A stretch of 45,169 nt of DNA from Steroidobacteraceae bacterium (lineage in GTDB: Bacteria > Pseudomonadota > Gammaproteobacteria > Steroidobacterales > Steroidobacteraceae). Below the pieces are notes generated by a model that made no database searches, was not told where the DNA came from, and was given only the letters and a program-made list of their open reading frames with translations. Both the position numbers and the translations under genes were made by a program. Shown here in pieces: positions 19,127-28,403 of the stretch (the stretch's first letter is position 1; every line of letters starts with the position of its first letter). The DNA is taken from NCBI GenBank assembly GCA_025458905.1, contig JALORN010000036.1:1-45169 (forward strand). The letters are read 5' to 3'.

Positions 19127-20380
19127 ATGATCAGCCTCTACCTGCAGGCGGTGCTCGGCATCGCGGTGTTCGTCGCGATCGCCCTGCCCCTCTCGTCGAA
19201 TTGGCGCAAGGTCAACTGGAAGCTGGTCGGCGTCGCCGTCGCGCTGCAGTTCGTGATCTGCGCGCTGCTGCTCAAGGTGCCGCTGCTCAACCAGGCGCTC
19301 TCCTACGTCAACCGCGCGGTCGACGCGCTCGCTGCGGCCACGCTCAAGGGCACCTCGTTCGTCTACGGCTACGTCGGCGGCGCGGGCGCGCCGTTCACCG
19401 TCACCGACCCGGGCGCGGCGGTGACCTTCGCGTTCCAGGTGCTGCCGCTGGTCATCGTGATGTCGGCGCTGTCGGCGCTCTTGTGGTACTGGCGCGTGCT
19501 GCCGGCCGTGGTCAAGGCCATCAACGCGGTGTTCCAGCGCGCCCTCGGCACCCGTGGACCCGCCGGCCTCGCGGCCACGGCCAACATCTTCCTCGGCCAG
19601 GTCGAGGCGCCGCTGCTGGTGCGGCCGTACATCGCGCGGATGAACCGTTTCGAGCTGCTGGTGCTGATGACCGCCGGCATGGCGACGATCGCCGGCTCGG
19701 TGATGGTCATCTACGCCTCGATGCTCGGCGAGCAGTTCCAGGGCGTGCTCGGGCACCTGATCACCAAGTCGATCATGTCGGTGCCCGCGGCCATCCTCTT
19801 CTCTCACGTGATGCTGCCGGACGCCGCGGAGCAGGACCACGGCAGCGCCGAGCCGCCGCGGATCTACGAGAGCACGATGGACGCGATCACCCGCGGCACC
19901 GCCGACGGCCTGAACATCTACCTCAGCATCCTCGCGATCCTGATCGTGCTGATCGCCTTCGTCGCGCTCGCCAACGGCGCGATCGGCGCGCTGCCGGACG
20001 TCGCCGGTGCGCCGCTGACGCTCGAGCGCGTCACCGGCTGGATCTTCGCGCCGCTCGCCTGGCTGATGGGAATCCCGTGGCGCGAGGCGCTGACCGCGGG
20101 CTCGCTGCTCGGCATCAAGACGGTGCTCAACGAATTCATCGCCTACCTCGAGCTCGCCAAGGTGCCGACCGAGGCGCTCTCGGAGCGCAGCCGACTGATC
20201 ACCATCTACGGGCTCTGCGGCTTCGCCAATTTCTCGAGCATCGGCATCCAGGTGAGCGGCATCGGTGCGATGGCGCCGGAGCGCAAGAAGGACCTCTCGG
20301 ACCTCGCGCTGCGCGCGCTGCTCGGCGCCACCCTCGCCTCCTGCATGACCGGCGCGGTGGTCGGGATCGTCGCCGGCTGA
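19127..20380 (+). CDS. nupC: Concentrative nucleoside transporter (CNT family)
   Basis: This 417-residue inner-membrane symporter brings nucleosides in with protons or sodium. About ten hydrophobic segments are seen. The CNT core motifs are clear: [16 protein letters not shown] (nucleoside-binding GQxEAPL), [25 protein letters not shown], and [25 protein letters not shown] near the end. It precedes thymidine kinase by 19 bp, so the pair forms a nucleoside salvage operon. The symbol follows family use; specificity (pyrimidine only or broad) cannot be read. Confidence 0.93.
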   Translation: MISLYLQAVLGIAVFVAIALPLSSNWRKVNWKLVGVAVALQFVICALLLKVPLLNQALSYVNRAVDALAAATLKGTSFVYGYVGGAGAPFTVTDPGAAVTFAFQVLPLVIVMSALSALLWYWRVLPAVVKAINAVFQRALGTRGPAGLAATANIFLGQVEAPLLVRPYIARMNRFELLVLMTAGMATIAGSVMVIYASMLGEQFQGVLGHLITKSIMSVPAAILFSHVMLPDAAEQDHGSAEPPRIYESTMDAITRGTADGLNIYLSILAILIVLIAFVALANGAIGALPDVAGAPLTLERVTGWIFAPLAWLMGIPWREALTAGSLLGIKTVLNEFIAYLELAKVPTEALSERSRLITIYGLCGFANFSSIGIQVSGIGAMAPERKKDLSDLALRALLGATLASCMTGAVVGIVAG

Positions 20381-20399
20381 GCACCCGAGGGGGGTCGGG

Positions 20400-20990
20400 A
20401 TGGCCAAGCTCTACTTCTACTACTCGACCATGAATGCGGGGAAGAGCACCGCGCTGCTGCAGGCCGCCTACAACTATGGCGAGCGCGGGATGCGCAGCCT
20501 CGTCTACACCGCGCGGCTCGACGACCGCGCCGGCGGGCGCGTCGCCTCGCGGATCGGCATCTCGAGCGAGGCGCGACACTTCGAGCCCGGCTCCGACCTC
20601 TACGCGCAGGTTGCGGCCGAGCATGCGCGCGAGCCACTCGCCTGCGTGCTGGTCGACGAGTCGCAGTTCCTCTCGCCGGCGCAGGTGCAGGGGCTCGCGC
20701 GGGTGGTCGACGAGCTGAACGTGCCCGTGCTCTGCTACGGGCTGCGCACCGACTTCCGCGGGTCGCTGTTCCCGGGCAGCGCGCAGCTGCTCGCCTGGGC
20801 GGACAACCTGGTCGAGATCAAGACCATCTGCCACTGCGGCCGCAAGGCGACGATGGTGGTGCGCGTCGGCGCCGACGGCCAGGTCGAGCGCGAGGGCGCG
20901 CAGGTCGAGATCGGCGGCAACGAACGCTACGTCCCGCTGTGTCGCCGGCATTTCGTCCGCGCGGTGACGGACGGGCGGCTGGAAAGCTAG
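20400..20990 (+). CDS. tdk: Thymidine kinase, type II
   Basis: This 196-residue cytoplasmic kinase phosphorylates thymidine (and deoxyuridine) for salvage. The P-loop reads STMNAGKST (residues 9-17). DESQF (about 88-92) holds the catalytic acid region, and [15 protein letters not shown] is the lasso and substrate region. The zinc-site cysteines are in ICHCGRKA and [13 protein letters not shown]-rich ribosome site lies directly upstream. Genetic linkage to the nucleoside carrier is strong support for function. Confidence 0.96.
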   Translation: MAKLYFYYSTMNAGKSTALLQAAYNYGERGMRSLVYTARLDDRAGGRVASRIGISSEARHFEPGSDLYAQVAAEHAREPLACVLVDESQFLSPAQVQGLARVVDELNVPVLCYGLRTDFRGSLFPGSAQLLAWADNLVEIKTICHCGRKATMVVRVGADGQVEREGAQVEIGGNERYVPLCRRHFVRAVTDGRLES

Positions 20991-21031
20991 AAATCACTTC
21001 AAGTTCGCGCCACAGCTCTCGGCGATCGTTT

Positions 21032-21047
21032 GTTGCTTCCAAGCAAC
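21032..21047. other. Short perfect inverted repeat
   Basis: GTTGCTT and AAGCAAC are separated by two bases, 41 bp past the tdk stop and upstream of TonB receptor 3. No T-run follows, so it is not a standard terminator. It could be a regulator site or RNA hairpin. Confidence 0.4.
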
Positions 21048-21079
21048 GCACGCAGGCCGGGCTGGGGTTCGATCGGCCG

Positions 21080-21108
21080 TTGTCATCGCCACTTCATCTC
21101 GCTAACGT
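21080..21108 (+). promoter_or_regulatory. Possible promoter of TonB receptor 3
   Basis: TTGTCA (21080-21085) and TAACGT (21103-21108) are 17 bp apart in a relatively AT-rich 188-bp gap, about 70 bases before the receptor start. The -35 box matches five of six bases and the -10 box only three. TGTAAT at 21108-21113 is an alternative -10. Confidence 0.35.
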
Positions 21109-21178
21109 GTAATCCAAGAGGCGCGGATCGTCGGTCCAGCGCCCGTTTTTCTCGCTTTACCCGTCGGGAGTTCCTTTC

Positions 21179-23725
21179 ATGCCTCACCTTGCCCCGGGCG
21201 CCGCGGCGCTTGCCCCTCGTTCGCGCTCGACTGTTGCGTATTCGCTGATCGCAGCCGCGGTCGCGGCCGCCCTCGGCGCGCCGGCGTTCGCACAGTCCGT
21301 CGGCACGGTCGCGACCGAGGAGGATCTCGCCGAGGTCGTCGTCTCGGCGCGCCGCGACAACATCCTCGGCACCATGACCGACCTGAACGCGACCAAGACC
21401 CGCGTCGCGATCACCGCCGAGTACCTCGAGACGCAGATGGCGGGCCAGTCGGTCATACAGAATCTCAACCAGCTGCCCGGCGTCAACTTCACCAACAACG
21501 ATCCCTACGGCAGCTCCGGCGGCAACCTGCGCCTGCGCGGCTTCGAGGGTTCGCGCGTCAACGTCACCTTCGACGGCCTGCCGCTGAACGACACCGGCAA
21601 CTACGCGCTGTTCACCAACCAGCTGCTCGACCCGGAGCTGATCGATCGCGTCGAGGTCAACCTCGGCACGACCGACGTCGACAGCCCGACTGCCTCGGCG
21701 ACCGGCGGCACGATCTCGTTCCGCTCGGTGACGCCGCGCGAGGAAATGGGCGGCATGGTGGTCGCCTCCGGCGGCGAGAACAGCTTCCGCCGGCTGCTGG
21801 CCAAGTTCGACACGGGCGCCTTCGGGCCCTGGGGCACGCGTGCCTGGCTCGCCGCCTCCACCACCAGCTACGAGAAGTTCAGGGGCCCGGGCGAGCTCGA
21901 CAAGCGCCAGTTCAACGCCTTCCTGCGCCAGGACGTCGGCGACAACGGCAGCTTCATCAACGTCGGCGTGCACTGGAACCGCAACCGCAATGCGTTCTTC
22001 CGGCAGGCGACGGCGGCGACCTTCCGCCAGTTCGGCTTGGGCTTCGACAACCTCGCCACCTGTACGCGGGACCTGCCGACCGCGGGCGTCGCCGACAACG
22101 ACGGCGCGACGCCCGTCGCGGGCACCGCCGCATTGCCCGCCAACGACAACCTCGCCAACCCGTCGTCCTGCACCAACTACTTCGGCCTGCGCATCAACCC
22201 GTCGGACACCGGCAACATCCGCGTGCAGTCGCTGTGGAACCTGCGCGACAACCTGCGCTTCACGTTCGAGCCGTCGATCCAGTACACGCTGGCGAACGGC
22301 GGCGGCACCACCGTGCTGCGCGAGACGCCGCTCGCCACCGACGCGGACCGCCGCGTCGTCGGCGCGACCTCGCTCGCCGGCCTCGACCTGAACGGCGACG
22401 GCGACATCCTCGACCAGGTGCGCTTCTACACGCCCAACATCACGCACACCCAGCGCTGGGGCCTCAACAGCTCGCTGATCTGGGACATCAACGACCAGAA
22501 CCGCGTGCGCTTCGCCTACACGCTCGACTACGGCAAGCACCGCCAGAGCGCGGCCTGGGGCAACATCGACAACTTCGGCAACCCGGTGAACGTCTTCGCC
22601 GGCCGCCTCGGCCCGAAGGTCGCGACCGCCGACGGCAGCTTCCTGCGCGGCCGCGACCGCTACTCGATCGCCTCGATGAACCAGCTCTCGGCCGAGTGGC
22701 GCGGCCAGTACCTCGACGACAAGCTGGTGGCGACGGTCGGCGTGCGTGCGCCGCAGTTCGAGCGCGAGCTGAACCAGAACTGCTTCACCCAGAACGGCGG
22801 CACCGGCAACTCGGGCCAGGTGCTGTGCACCACCCAGCCGGTCACCCGGACGCTGGCGAACGGCAACGTGCAGTTCAGCGGCTCGACCGTCGAGTACATC
22901 CCGCCCTATAGCGAGACCATCGACTTCGACGACGTGCTGCCGAACCTCGGCGTGACCTACCGCCTCACCGACAGCCAGACGGTCTATGCGTCGTATGCGG
23001 AAGGCCTCTCGGCGCCCCGCACCGACAACCTCTACCCGGTGCGGCGCCTCGCCAACGGCACGATCGGCCGCGGCATCCCCGAGTCCGAGCTGACCAAGGC
23101 CTACGACATCGGCTGGCGCTGGAACTCCGGCGACGTGCTGGCCTCGGTGGCGCTCTGGCGGGTCGACTACGACAACCGCATCGTCTCCTCGTTCGACGCC
23201 GACCTCGGCTTCTCGGTCGACCGCAACCTCGGCCGGGTGGACCTGCAGGGCATCGACATGCAGGCCGGCTGGCGCGTGGCCGAGTTCCTGACGCTGTCGG
23301 GCGCGGCCTCGTACAACGAGAGCGAGGTGAAGCAGAACGTGCCGCTGACCGCGACCACCTTCCTCGCGACCCAGGGCAAGCAGCTGGTCGAGACGCCGGA
23401 CTGGACGTACTCGCTGCGCGCCGACTTCCGCTTCGGGCAGGGGTTCGCGGCCGGTATCCAGGGCAAGTACGTCGGCGAGCGCGCCGCGACCGACATCAAC
23501 GACGAGTTCGCCCCGAGCTACACCGTGGTGGACCTGGACGTCGGCTACACCGTCGAGGTCTCGGACGGCATGAACCTCGAGGCGCAGCTGAACGTCCTGA
23601 ACCTGCTCGACGAGGAATACTTCGGTTCGATCGCCTCGGGTACCGGCCTGACGCTGAACAACCCGGCGCAGTACCAGATCGGGGCGCCGCGCACGGCGAT
23701 GCTGTCGCTCAAGCTGACGTTCTGA
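21179..23725 (+). CDS. TonB-dependent outer-membrane receptor 3 (scavenging locus)
   Basis: This 848-residue receptor has a GGGAG ribosome site just upstream. The signal peptide ends near APAFAQS (residues about 35-41), followed by AEVVVSARRDNILGTMTDL. In the plug, the usual VEVLRGPQG is replaced by VEVNLGTTDVDSPTASATGGTISF, and the VRGF-type motif is LRLRGFEGSRVNVTFDGLPLNDTGNY. The barrel ends AMLSLKLTF. The modified plug loop sets it apart from TonB receptors 1 and 2. An exported EEP enzyme begins 11 bases after its stop, so the receptor probably takes up something that enzyme releases or binds. This pairing and the nearby nucleoside genes suggest a phosphate-ester or nucleic-acid-derived substrate, which is inference. 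Confidence 0.9.
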   Translation: MPHLAPGAAALAPRSRSTVAYSLIAAAVAAALGAPAFAQSVGTVATEEDLAEVVVSARRDNILGTMTDLNATKTRVAITAEYLETQMAGQSVIQNLNQLPGVNFTNNDPYGSSGGNLRLRGFEGSRVNVTFDGLPLNDTGNYALFTNQLLDPELIDRVEVNLGTTDVDSPTASATGGTISFRSVTPREEMGGMVVASGGENSFRRLLAKFDTGAFGPWGTRAWLAASTTSYEKFRGPGELDKRQFNAFLRQDVGDNGSFINVGVHWNRNRNAFFRQATAATFRQFGLGFDNLATCTRDLPTAGVADNDGATPVAGTAALPANDNLANPSSCTNYFGLRINPSDTGNIRVQSLWNLRDNLRFTFEPSIQYTLANGGGTTVLRETPLATDADRRVVGATSLAGLDLNGDGDILDQVRFYTPNITHTQRWGLNSSLIWDINDQNRVRFAYTLDYGKHRQSAAWGNIDNFGNPVNVFAGRLGPKVATADGSFLRGRDRYSIASMNQLSAEWRGQYLDDKLVATVGVRAPQFERELNQNCFTQNGGTGNSGQVLCTTQPVTRTLANGNVQFSGSTVEYIPPYSETIDFDDVLPNLGVTYRLTDSQTVYASYAEGLSAPRTDNLYPVRRLANGTIGRGIPESELTKAYDIGWRWNSGDVLASVALWRVDYDNRIVSSFDADLGFSVDRNLGRVDLQGIDMQAGWRVAEFLTLSGAASYNESEVKQNVPLTATTFLATQGKQLVETPDWTYSLRADFRFGQGFAAGIQGKYVGERAATDINDEFAPSYTVVDLDVGYTVEVSDGMNLEAQLNVLNLLDEEYFGSIASGTGLTLNNPAQYQIGAPRTAMLSLKLTF

Positions 23726-23736
23726 GCGGAAGGACC

Positions 23737-25089
23737 ATGGGCCCGCGGCGGCGTGCCGCCGCTGGTCCCTTGCCATGGACCGCGGCAGTGGTCGCGGGCC
23801 TGGTCTGCGGACTCGTGGCGCGCGGCGCGCCGGGACCCGTGGTCGAGGCTGTCGAAGCAGGGTCTGCCGGCGCACCTGCGGACGCGCCCCTCGCCGAGCG
23901 CGTCGCCCGGCGGCCGCGTGGCACCATCCGGGTCGCGACCTACAACGCGAGCCTCAACCGCGCGACCGCCGGCGGGCTGCAGCGGGCGCTTGCGGCGCCG
24001 GGCGATCCGCAGGCCACCCGGATCGCGCGCGTCCTGCGCCACGTCCGCCCCGACGTGCTGCTGCTGAACGAGTTCGACTACGACGCCCGCGGCGAGTCCG
24101 CGCGCTCGTTCGCGCGCCACTATCTCGAGGCCGCCAGCGAGGATGCCGCTTCGCCGCCGCTGCGCTACCCGTATCGCTTCACCGCGCCGGTGAACACCGG
24201 CGTGCCGAGCGGCCTCGACCTCGACCGTGACGGTCGCTCCGGGGGGCCGGGCGACGCGCTCGGTTTCGGCGCCTTCCCCGGCCAGTACGGCATGGTCGTG
24301 TATTCGCGCTTCCCGATCGACCGGCGTGCCGCCCGGACCTTCCGGCAGCTGCGCTGGGCGAGCATGCCGGATGCGGTGCTGCCGCCGGGCTGGTACGACG
24401 CCGCGGCGCTCGCGCTCCAGCCGCTCTCGTCCAAGAGCCACTGGGACCTGCCGCTCCCCCTCCCCGGCGGCCGTCGCCTGCACCTGCTCGCGAGCCACCC
24501 GACGCCGCCGGTGTTCGACGGGCCCGAGGACCGCAACGGCCGCCGCAACCACGACGAGATCCGCTTCTGGGCGGACTATCTCTCGGGCGCCGAGGCCGAC
24601 TGGATCGTCGACGACCGCGGAGCGCGCGGCGGGCTCGCCGACGGCGCCTCGTTCGTGGTCCTCGGCGACCTCAACGCCGACCCGGTCGACGGCGACAGCT
24701 TCGCCAGCGCGATCCACCCGTTGCTGGGTCATCCGCGGATCGACGCGTCCACCGCACCGGCGAGCGCGGGTGCGGCCGCCGCGGCGGCACGCCAGGGCGG
24801 CACGAACCTCCAGCAGCACGGCGACCCGCGGTTCGACACGGCGGACTTCGGCGAGCGCGGCGCGGGCGGCGGCAACCTGCGTACCGACTACCTGCTGCCG
24901 TCGCGGGACCTGCCGGTCTGCCAGTCGGGTGTCTACTGGCCGACGCCGCAGGACCCGGAGTTCGCGTGGGTGAACGACGACACGGCGGCGAGTTCCGACC
25001 ACCGGCTGGTCTGGATCGACGTCGCCCTCGACGGGCGCTGCGGCGCCGACCCTCAGGGCAGCGACAGGTCCACGCCCACCGGGCAGTGA
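23737..25089 (+). CDS. Exported EEP-family nuclease/phosphatase
   Basis: This 450-residue protein follows TonB receptor 3 by 11 bases with GGAAGG before its ATG. A hydrophobic segment at about residues 14-28 is a signal or anchor. The DNase I-like domain starts at RVATYNAS (N70) and continues with LLLNEFDYD (metal Glu), an APVNTGVPSG stretch, PGQYGMVVYSR, SKSHWDLP, ASHPTPPVFDGPEDRNGRRNHDEI, LGDLNADPVDGDS, LRTDYLLPS and SSDHRLVW. This is a large EEP subfamily distinct from the one at 602 and in the fusion next door; the inserted HDE and HPTPP motifs belong to the subfamily. The substrate could be DNA, RNA or a phosphorylated metabolite such as an inositol phosphate. Its 3' end overlaps the opposite-strand fusion gene by 37 bp. 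Confidence 0.85.
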   Translation: MGPRRRAAAGPLPWTAAVVAGLVCGLVARGAPGPVVEAVEAGSAGAPADAPLAERVARRPRGTIRVATYNASLNRATAGGLQRALAAPGDPQATRIARVLRHVRPDVLLLNEFDYDARGESARSFARHYLEAASEDAASPPLRYPYRFTAPVNTGVPSGLDLDRDGRSGGPGDALGFGAFPGQYGMVVYSRFPIDRRAARTFRQLRWASMPDAVLPPGWYDAAALALQPLSSKSHWDLPLPLPGGRRLHLLASHPTPPVFDGPEDRNGRRNHDEIRFWADYLSGAEADWIVDDRGARGGLADGASFVVLGDLNADPVDGDSFASAIHPLLGHPRIDASTAPASAGAAAAAARQGGTNLQQHGDPRFDTADFGERGAGGGNLRTDYLLPSRDLPVCQSGVYWPTPQDPEFAWVNDDTAASSDHRLVWIDVALDGRCGADPQGSDRSTPTGQ

Positions 25090-26942
25090 TCGGACAGGCG
25101 GCGCGACTTCGCGTCGGCGAGCTCGTAGGTCACGCGCACGTAGCCGTCGCGCGGGACGCGCGTGGCGAGGCCCGGGCCCAGCACGACATCGTCGATGTAG
25201 CTGTCGTAAGGGTCGTCGGCGATGCACTTGCGGAACGGCAGCTTCTCGCTGACGCGGAACAGGTCGGCGCCCGGCGGGTCGCGATCGTCGATCTCGGCCC
25301 ACAGGTTGACCAGGCGACCAGCGCCGTCGCGCGCCGGGCCACGTTCCAGCGCCATCCGACGATTGAAGTCGCCGAGCACCGCGAAGCGCCGCCCCGCGCG
25401 CACCTGCGCGTCGATCCAGGCCTCGAGTGCCGGAACCTGCGCGGCGATCGTCGCGCAGGCGGGCGTGGCGGGGTCGGTCAGCGGACCGGCCGGGCAGCCG
25501 GACTTGAGGTGGACGCCGAGCAGCGTGAGCTCCAGCGGCGCTCCGGGAAACAGCGTCACCACGACGCCGCGGCGCACGCTGTCGCCGAGCGAGATCGGCA
25601 GGTACTCCGGCTCGCAGCGGTGGGGCAGGCCGCGACGGATCGCGAAGCCGTTCTTCTGAAGGTTCGGCCGCGCGGTGAAGCAGAACTCGTAGCCCGGGAA
25701 GAGGCGCTGCGCGGTCGCCGGTCCGTCGACCTCCTGCAGCGCGACCACGTCGGCGTCGAGCTGCGCGGCATAGCGCCTCAGGGTCGCGAAGTCCGCCTCG
25801 TCGCGCGCCAGGCGCGGCACGGTGTTGCAGGGCAGGCGCCGTTCCGAGCCGGGGACCTTGCCACCGTCGGCGACGCACAGGCCTGCGAGCGCGGCATAGG
25901 TCGAGGGTTCGACCAGGTACTCGACGTTCCAGGTGGCCAGGCGGACCTTGCCACGCGCGGCATCCCAGTCGCCGAGGCCCGGCAGCGAGAGCGGCGGCGG
26001 TGTCGGTTCCAGCCGCGCGTACTTGCTCGCCACGACGCGAGCGGCACACTCTGCGCGCGCGAGTCCCGGAGGGCAGGCCGGGCCGGCGAGCGCGCGCTCC
26101 CAGGACCCGTACATCGCGTTCGGCAGCAGGAACCAGCGCGTGCCGAACAGCGGCGCGAGTTCGTCGCGGCGCGCATCGTAGACCGGGCGATCGACGAAGT
26201 CGCGCAGGTCGTCGCCGCCGAGCGCGACGATCCGGTAGCGCTCGGCGAGCCATGCGCGTCGCACGGACTTGTCGCTGCCGCTCCACTCGGTGCGTTCGCC
26301 CCGCAGCAGCAGCGACTCCGGGTCGTCGGCGAACGGCGCGCCGAGGCGCTGCAGGTTGCGGCGCGTCGCGGCCTTCTGCGGGCAGGCGTCGTCGCCCTCG
26401 GGCTGGCACTCGCGGTTGGTCAGGTAGAACACGCGATGGCCCGCCGCAGCCGCCGCGCGCAGGAACTCGATCGCGCCGGGCACCGCCGGCGCGGCCGCCT
26501 CCCGGATCCAGGCGTTCCAGCTCGCGTCGTCGTACTCGCGGCGCTCGCGCGTGAGCCTCGCCTGGTAGTAGGAGTTGTCGAGCACCGTCTCGTCGAGGTC
26601 GACGATCACGGCCGTCGGCAGCGAAGCGAGGCGCGCGGCGTCCATGCCGGCCTGTTCGAGCGCAGCGCTGCCGGGCGCGAGCAGCGCAGGCAGGCGCTCG
26701 GTGGCGAGTCGCCAGGTCTGCCCGGCGAGCGCGCGGTACTCGGCGGCGGTCTGCATCCAGAGCACCGCGTGCAGCTGCTCCCGGGACACGTCGCCGCCGG
26801 GCGCCGTGGCGGTGGCGGCCGGCGGCTCCCGGGTCGACGCTGCCGGCGCCGCGACGGCGCACCCGGCAGTTCCGCTCGCCGTCGCGCTGCTCCAGAGGAG
26901 CACCGCGATCCACCGCGCCGCGCGACCCATCGTTCCGTTCAT
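25053..26942 (-). CDS. Lipoprotein fusion: e(P4)-type HAD acid phosphatase plus EEP nuclease/phosphatase
   Basis: This is a 629-residue protein from the ATG at 26942. A lipoprotein signal ends in TAGC (C28). Residues about 55-305 form a class C acid phosphatase: LWMQTAAEYRALAGQ, VDLDETVLDN (D115 nucleophile, D117), YLTNRE (T175), SDKSVRRAW and GGDDLRDF (D244, D245), then LPNAMYGSWE. After a Pro-rich linker (about 313-323) comes a complete EEP domain: ATWNVEYL (N339), LQEVDG, GVHLKSGC, LGDFNRR, YIDDVVLG and LSDHCPV. All catalytic residues of both halves appear present. The first domain's relatives remove 5' phosphates from nucleotides, and the second's cut phosphodiesters. Joined on a surface lipoprotein they could turn nucleic acid or dinucleotides into nucleosides. 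The next ATG, at 26930, is also a possible start. Confidence 0.88.
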   Translation of the reverse strand: MNGTMGRAARWIAVLLWSSATASGTAGCAVAAPAASTREPPAATATAPGGDVSREQLHAVLWMQTAAEYRALAGQTWRLATERLPALLAPGSAALEQAGMDAARLASLPTAVIVDLDETVLDNSYYQARLTRERREYDDASWNAWIREAAAPAVPGAIEFLRAAAAAGHRVFYLTNRECQPEGDDACPQKAATRRNLQRLGAPFADDPESLLLRGERTEWSGSDKSVRRAWLAERYRIVALGGDDLRDFVDRPVYDARRDELAPLFGTRWFLLPNAMYGSWERALAGPACPPGLARAECAARVVASKYARLEPTPPPLSLPGLGDWDAARGKVRLATWNVEYLVEPSTYAALAGLCVADGGKVPGSERRLPCNTVPRLARDEADFATLRRYAAQLDADVVALQEVDGPATAQRLFPGYEFCFTARPNLQKNGFAIRRGLPHRCEPEYLPISLGDSVRRGVVVTLFPGAPLELTLLGVHLKSGCPAGPLTDPATPACATIAAQVPALEAWIDAQVRAGRRFAVLGDFNRRMALERGPARDGAGRLVNLWAEIDDRDPPGADLFRVSEKLPFRKCIADDPYDSYIDDVVLGPGLATRVPRDGYVRVTYELADAKSRRLSDHCPVGVDLSLP

Positions 26943-27058
26943 CGCCTTCGCCCTTCGCTCCGCCTGCCCGGCGGCGCGCATGATCGCACGCCGTGGCGCC
27001 GGCTTCGCACTGCGCCCCTGCGGGCCCGCTCCCGGGTGCCTGTGATAGGGTGCGCGCC

Positions 27059-27583
27059 ATGCTGCGCGACGCGATCCGTACCATCCCCGACTATCCCAAG
27101 CCGGGCATACAATTCCGTGACATCACCACCCTGCTCGGCGACGCGCGCGCGTTCCGTGCGGCCGTCGACCAGCTGGTGCAGCCCTGGGCCGGCCAGCGCA
27201 TCGACAAGGTCGCGGGCATCGAGGCGCGCGGCTTCATCCTCGGCGGCGCGATCGCGCACCAGCTCTCGGCCGGGTTCATCCCGGTACGCAAGAAGGGCAA
27301 GCTGCCGCACGAGACCGTGCGCCTCGCCTACTCGCTGGAATACGGCGTGGACGAGATGGAGGTGCACCGCGACGCGGTGCGCCCCGGAGAGCGCGTGATC
27401 CTGGTCGACGACCTGATCGCCACCGGCGGCACCGCGACCGCGGCGATCGGCCTGCTGCGTGCGATCGGGGCCGAGGTGCTCGCGGCCTGCTTCGTCATCG
27501 ACCTGCCCGAACTTGGCGGCGCCGCGCGGATCGCCACGCTCGGCGTACCGGTACGCACCCTGGTCGAATTCGAAGGCCACTGA
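27059..27583 (+). CDS. apt: Adenine phosphoribosyltransferase
   Basis: This 174-residue cytoplasmic enzyme joins adenine and PRPP to give AMP. It is full length and opens typically ([21 protein letters not shown]). [17 protein letters not shown] is the base-binding region, [10 protein letters not shown] the flexible loop, and [14 protein letters not shown] the PRPP-binding loop. The start at 27059 is set by family length; the open frame begins further upstream at 26993. It is divergent from the phosphatase-EEP fusion, with 116 bp between starts, and adds purine salvage to the nupC-tdk group. Confidence 0.96.
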   Translation: MLRDAIRTIPDYPKPGIQFRDITTLLGDARAFRAAVDQLVQPWAGQRIDKVAGIEARGFILGGAIAHQLSAGFIPVRKKGKLPHETVRLAYSLEYGVDEMEVHRDAVRPGERVILVDDLIATGGTATAAIGLLRAIGAEVLAACFVIDLPELGGAARIATLGVPVRTLVEFEGH

Positions 27584-27585
27584 GA

Positions 27586-27647
27586 AAGGGGACAGATTTA
27601 TTTTCCGGATTTGTTTTCCGGATTTGTTCTCCGGATGTGTTCCCCGA
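27586..27647. repeat. GGGGACAGATTTATTT unit followed by 13-bp tandem repeats
   Basis: Directly after the apt stop, AAAGGGGACAGATTTATTTT begins at 27586. From 27596 it runs into tandem 13-mers: ATTTATTTTCCGG, ATTTGTTTTCCGG, ATTTGTTCTCCGG and a degraded fourth copy (27635-27647). The opening unit is the same as those in the palindrome at 28404-28512, so the GST gene is bracketed by related repeats. The low GC contrasts sharply with the surroundings. Confidence 0.85.
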
Positions 27648-27701
27648 TCTCGGCGATCAGGTCCGACCCGTCGATCGTCCGCCTTCCCGGTCGAGCGTCT
27701 G

Positions 27702-28385
27702 CTAGCGCGTCACGATGACTCCGGCCGTCTTCAGGCGCTCGCCAGCAACCTCGACGGGCTGCGGCGGGACATCCATGCCACGCTGCACGGCCGGGCGCGC
27801 GGAGAGTTGGGTGAACCAGCGACCAAGGTTCGGAAACGGTTCGAGCGGGACGCCGGACCAGTCGTGCTGTGCCACCCACGGGTAGACCGCGATGTCGGCG
27901 ATCGAATAATCCCCGGCCAGGTATTCCGACTGCGCCAGGCGGCCGTCCATGACGCCATAGAGCCGGCGGGTCTCGTTCTGGTAGCGCTCGATCACCGCCG
28001 GGATCTTCTCCGGGAAATAGCGATGGAACACGTTGGCCTGGCCCTGCATCGGTCCTACGCCGCCCATCTGGAACATCAGCCACTGCAGGACGCGCGAGCG
28101 GCCGAGTCGGTCCACCGGCATCAAACGGCCGGTCTTCTCGGCGAGGTACATCAGGCAGGCGCCGCTCTCGAACACCGCAAAGCCGCCGCCCTCGGCGTCG
28201 CCCGGGACGTCGCGGTCGACGATCGCGGGGATGCGACCGTTCGGGTTGATCGCGAGGAACCACGGCTCCTTCTGCTCGAGCTTCCGCAGCCTGACGAAGT
28301 GCACCCGGTAGTCGAGCCCGAGTTCCTCGAGTGCGATCGAGACCTTGCGGCCGTTCGGCGTCGTAGCGGTATAGAGATCGATCAC
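27702..28385 (-). CDS. Glutathione S-transferase family protein (YghU/YfcG-like)
   Basis: This 227-residue cytoplasmic protein starts at a GTG (28385). The thioredoxin-like N-domain has [21 protein letters not shown], where the Thr/Asn pair replaces the classical Ser/Tyr and is typical of the Nu-class disulfide-bond oxidoreductases YfcG and Ygh[12 protein letters not shown] and [13 protein letters not shown] (glutathione gamma-glutamyl site) follow. The helical C-domain has the N-capping stretch [12 protein letters not shown]. It lies downstream of two flavin monooxygenases, so it may use glutathione to handle reactive ring products or maintain thiols. The repeat palindrome directly upstream may separate it from the operon. 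The GTG start has no strong ribosome site. Confidence 0.88.
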   Translation of the reverse strand: MIDLYTATTPNGRKVSIALEELGLDYRVHFVRLRKLEQKEPWFLAINPNGRIPAIVDRDVPGDAEGGGFAVFESGACLMYLAEKTGRLMPVDRLGRSRVLQWLMFQMGGVGPMQGQANVFHRYFPEKIPAVIERYQNETRRLYGVMDGRLAQSEYLAGDYSIADIAVYPWVAQHDWSGVPLEPFPNLGRWFTQLSARPAVQRGMDVPPQPVEVAGERLKTAGVIVTR

Positions 28386-28403
28386 GGCATCGAAGAAGGG
28401 GAC

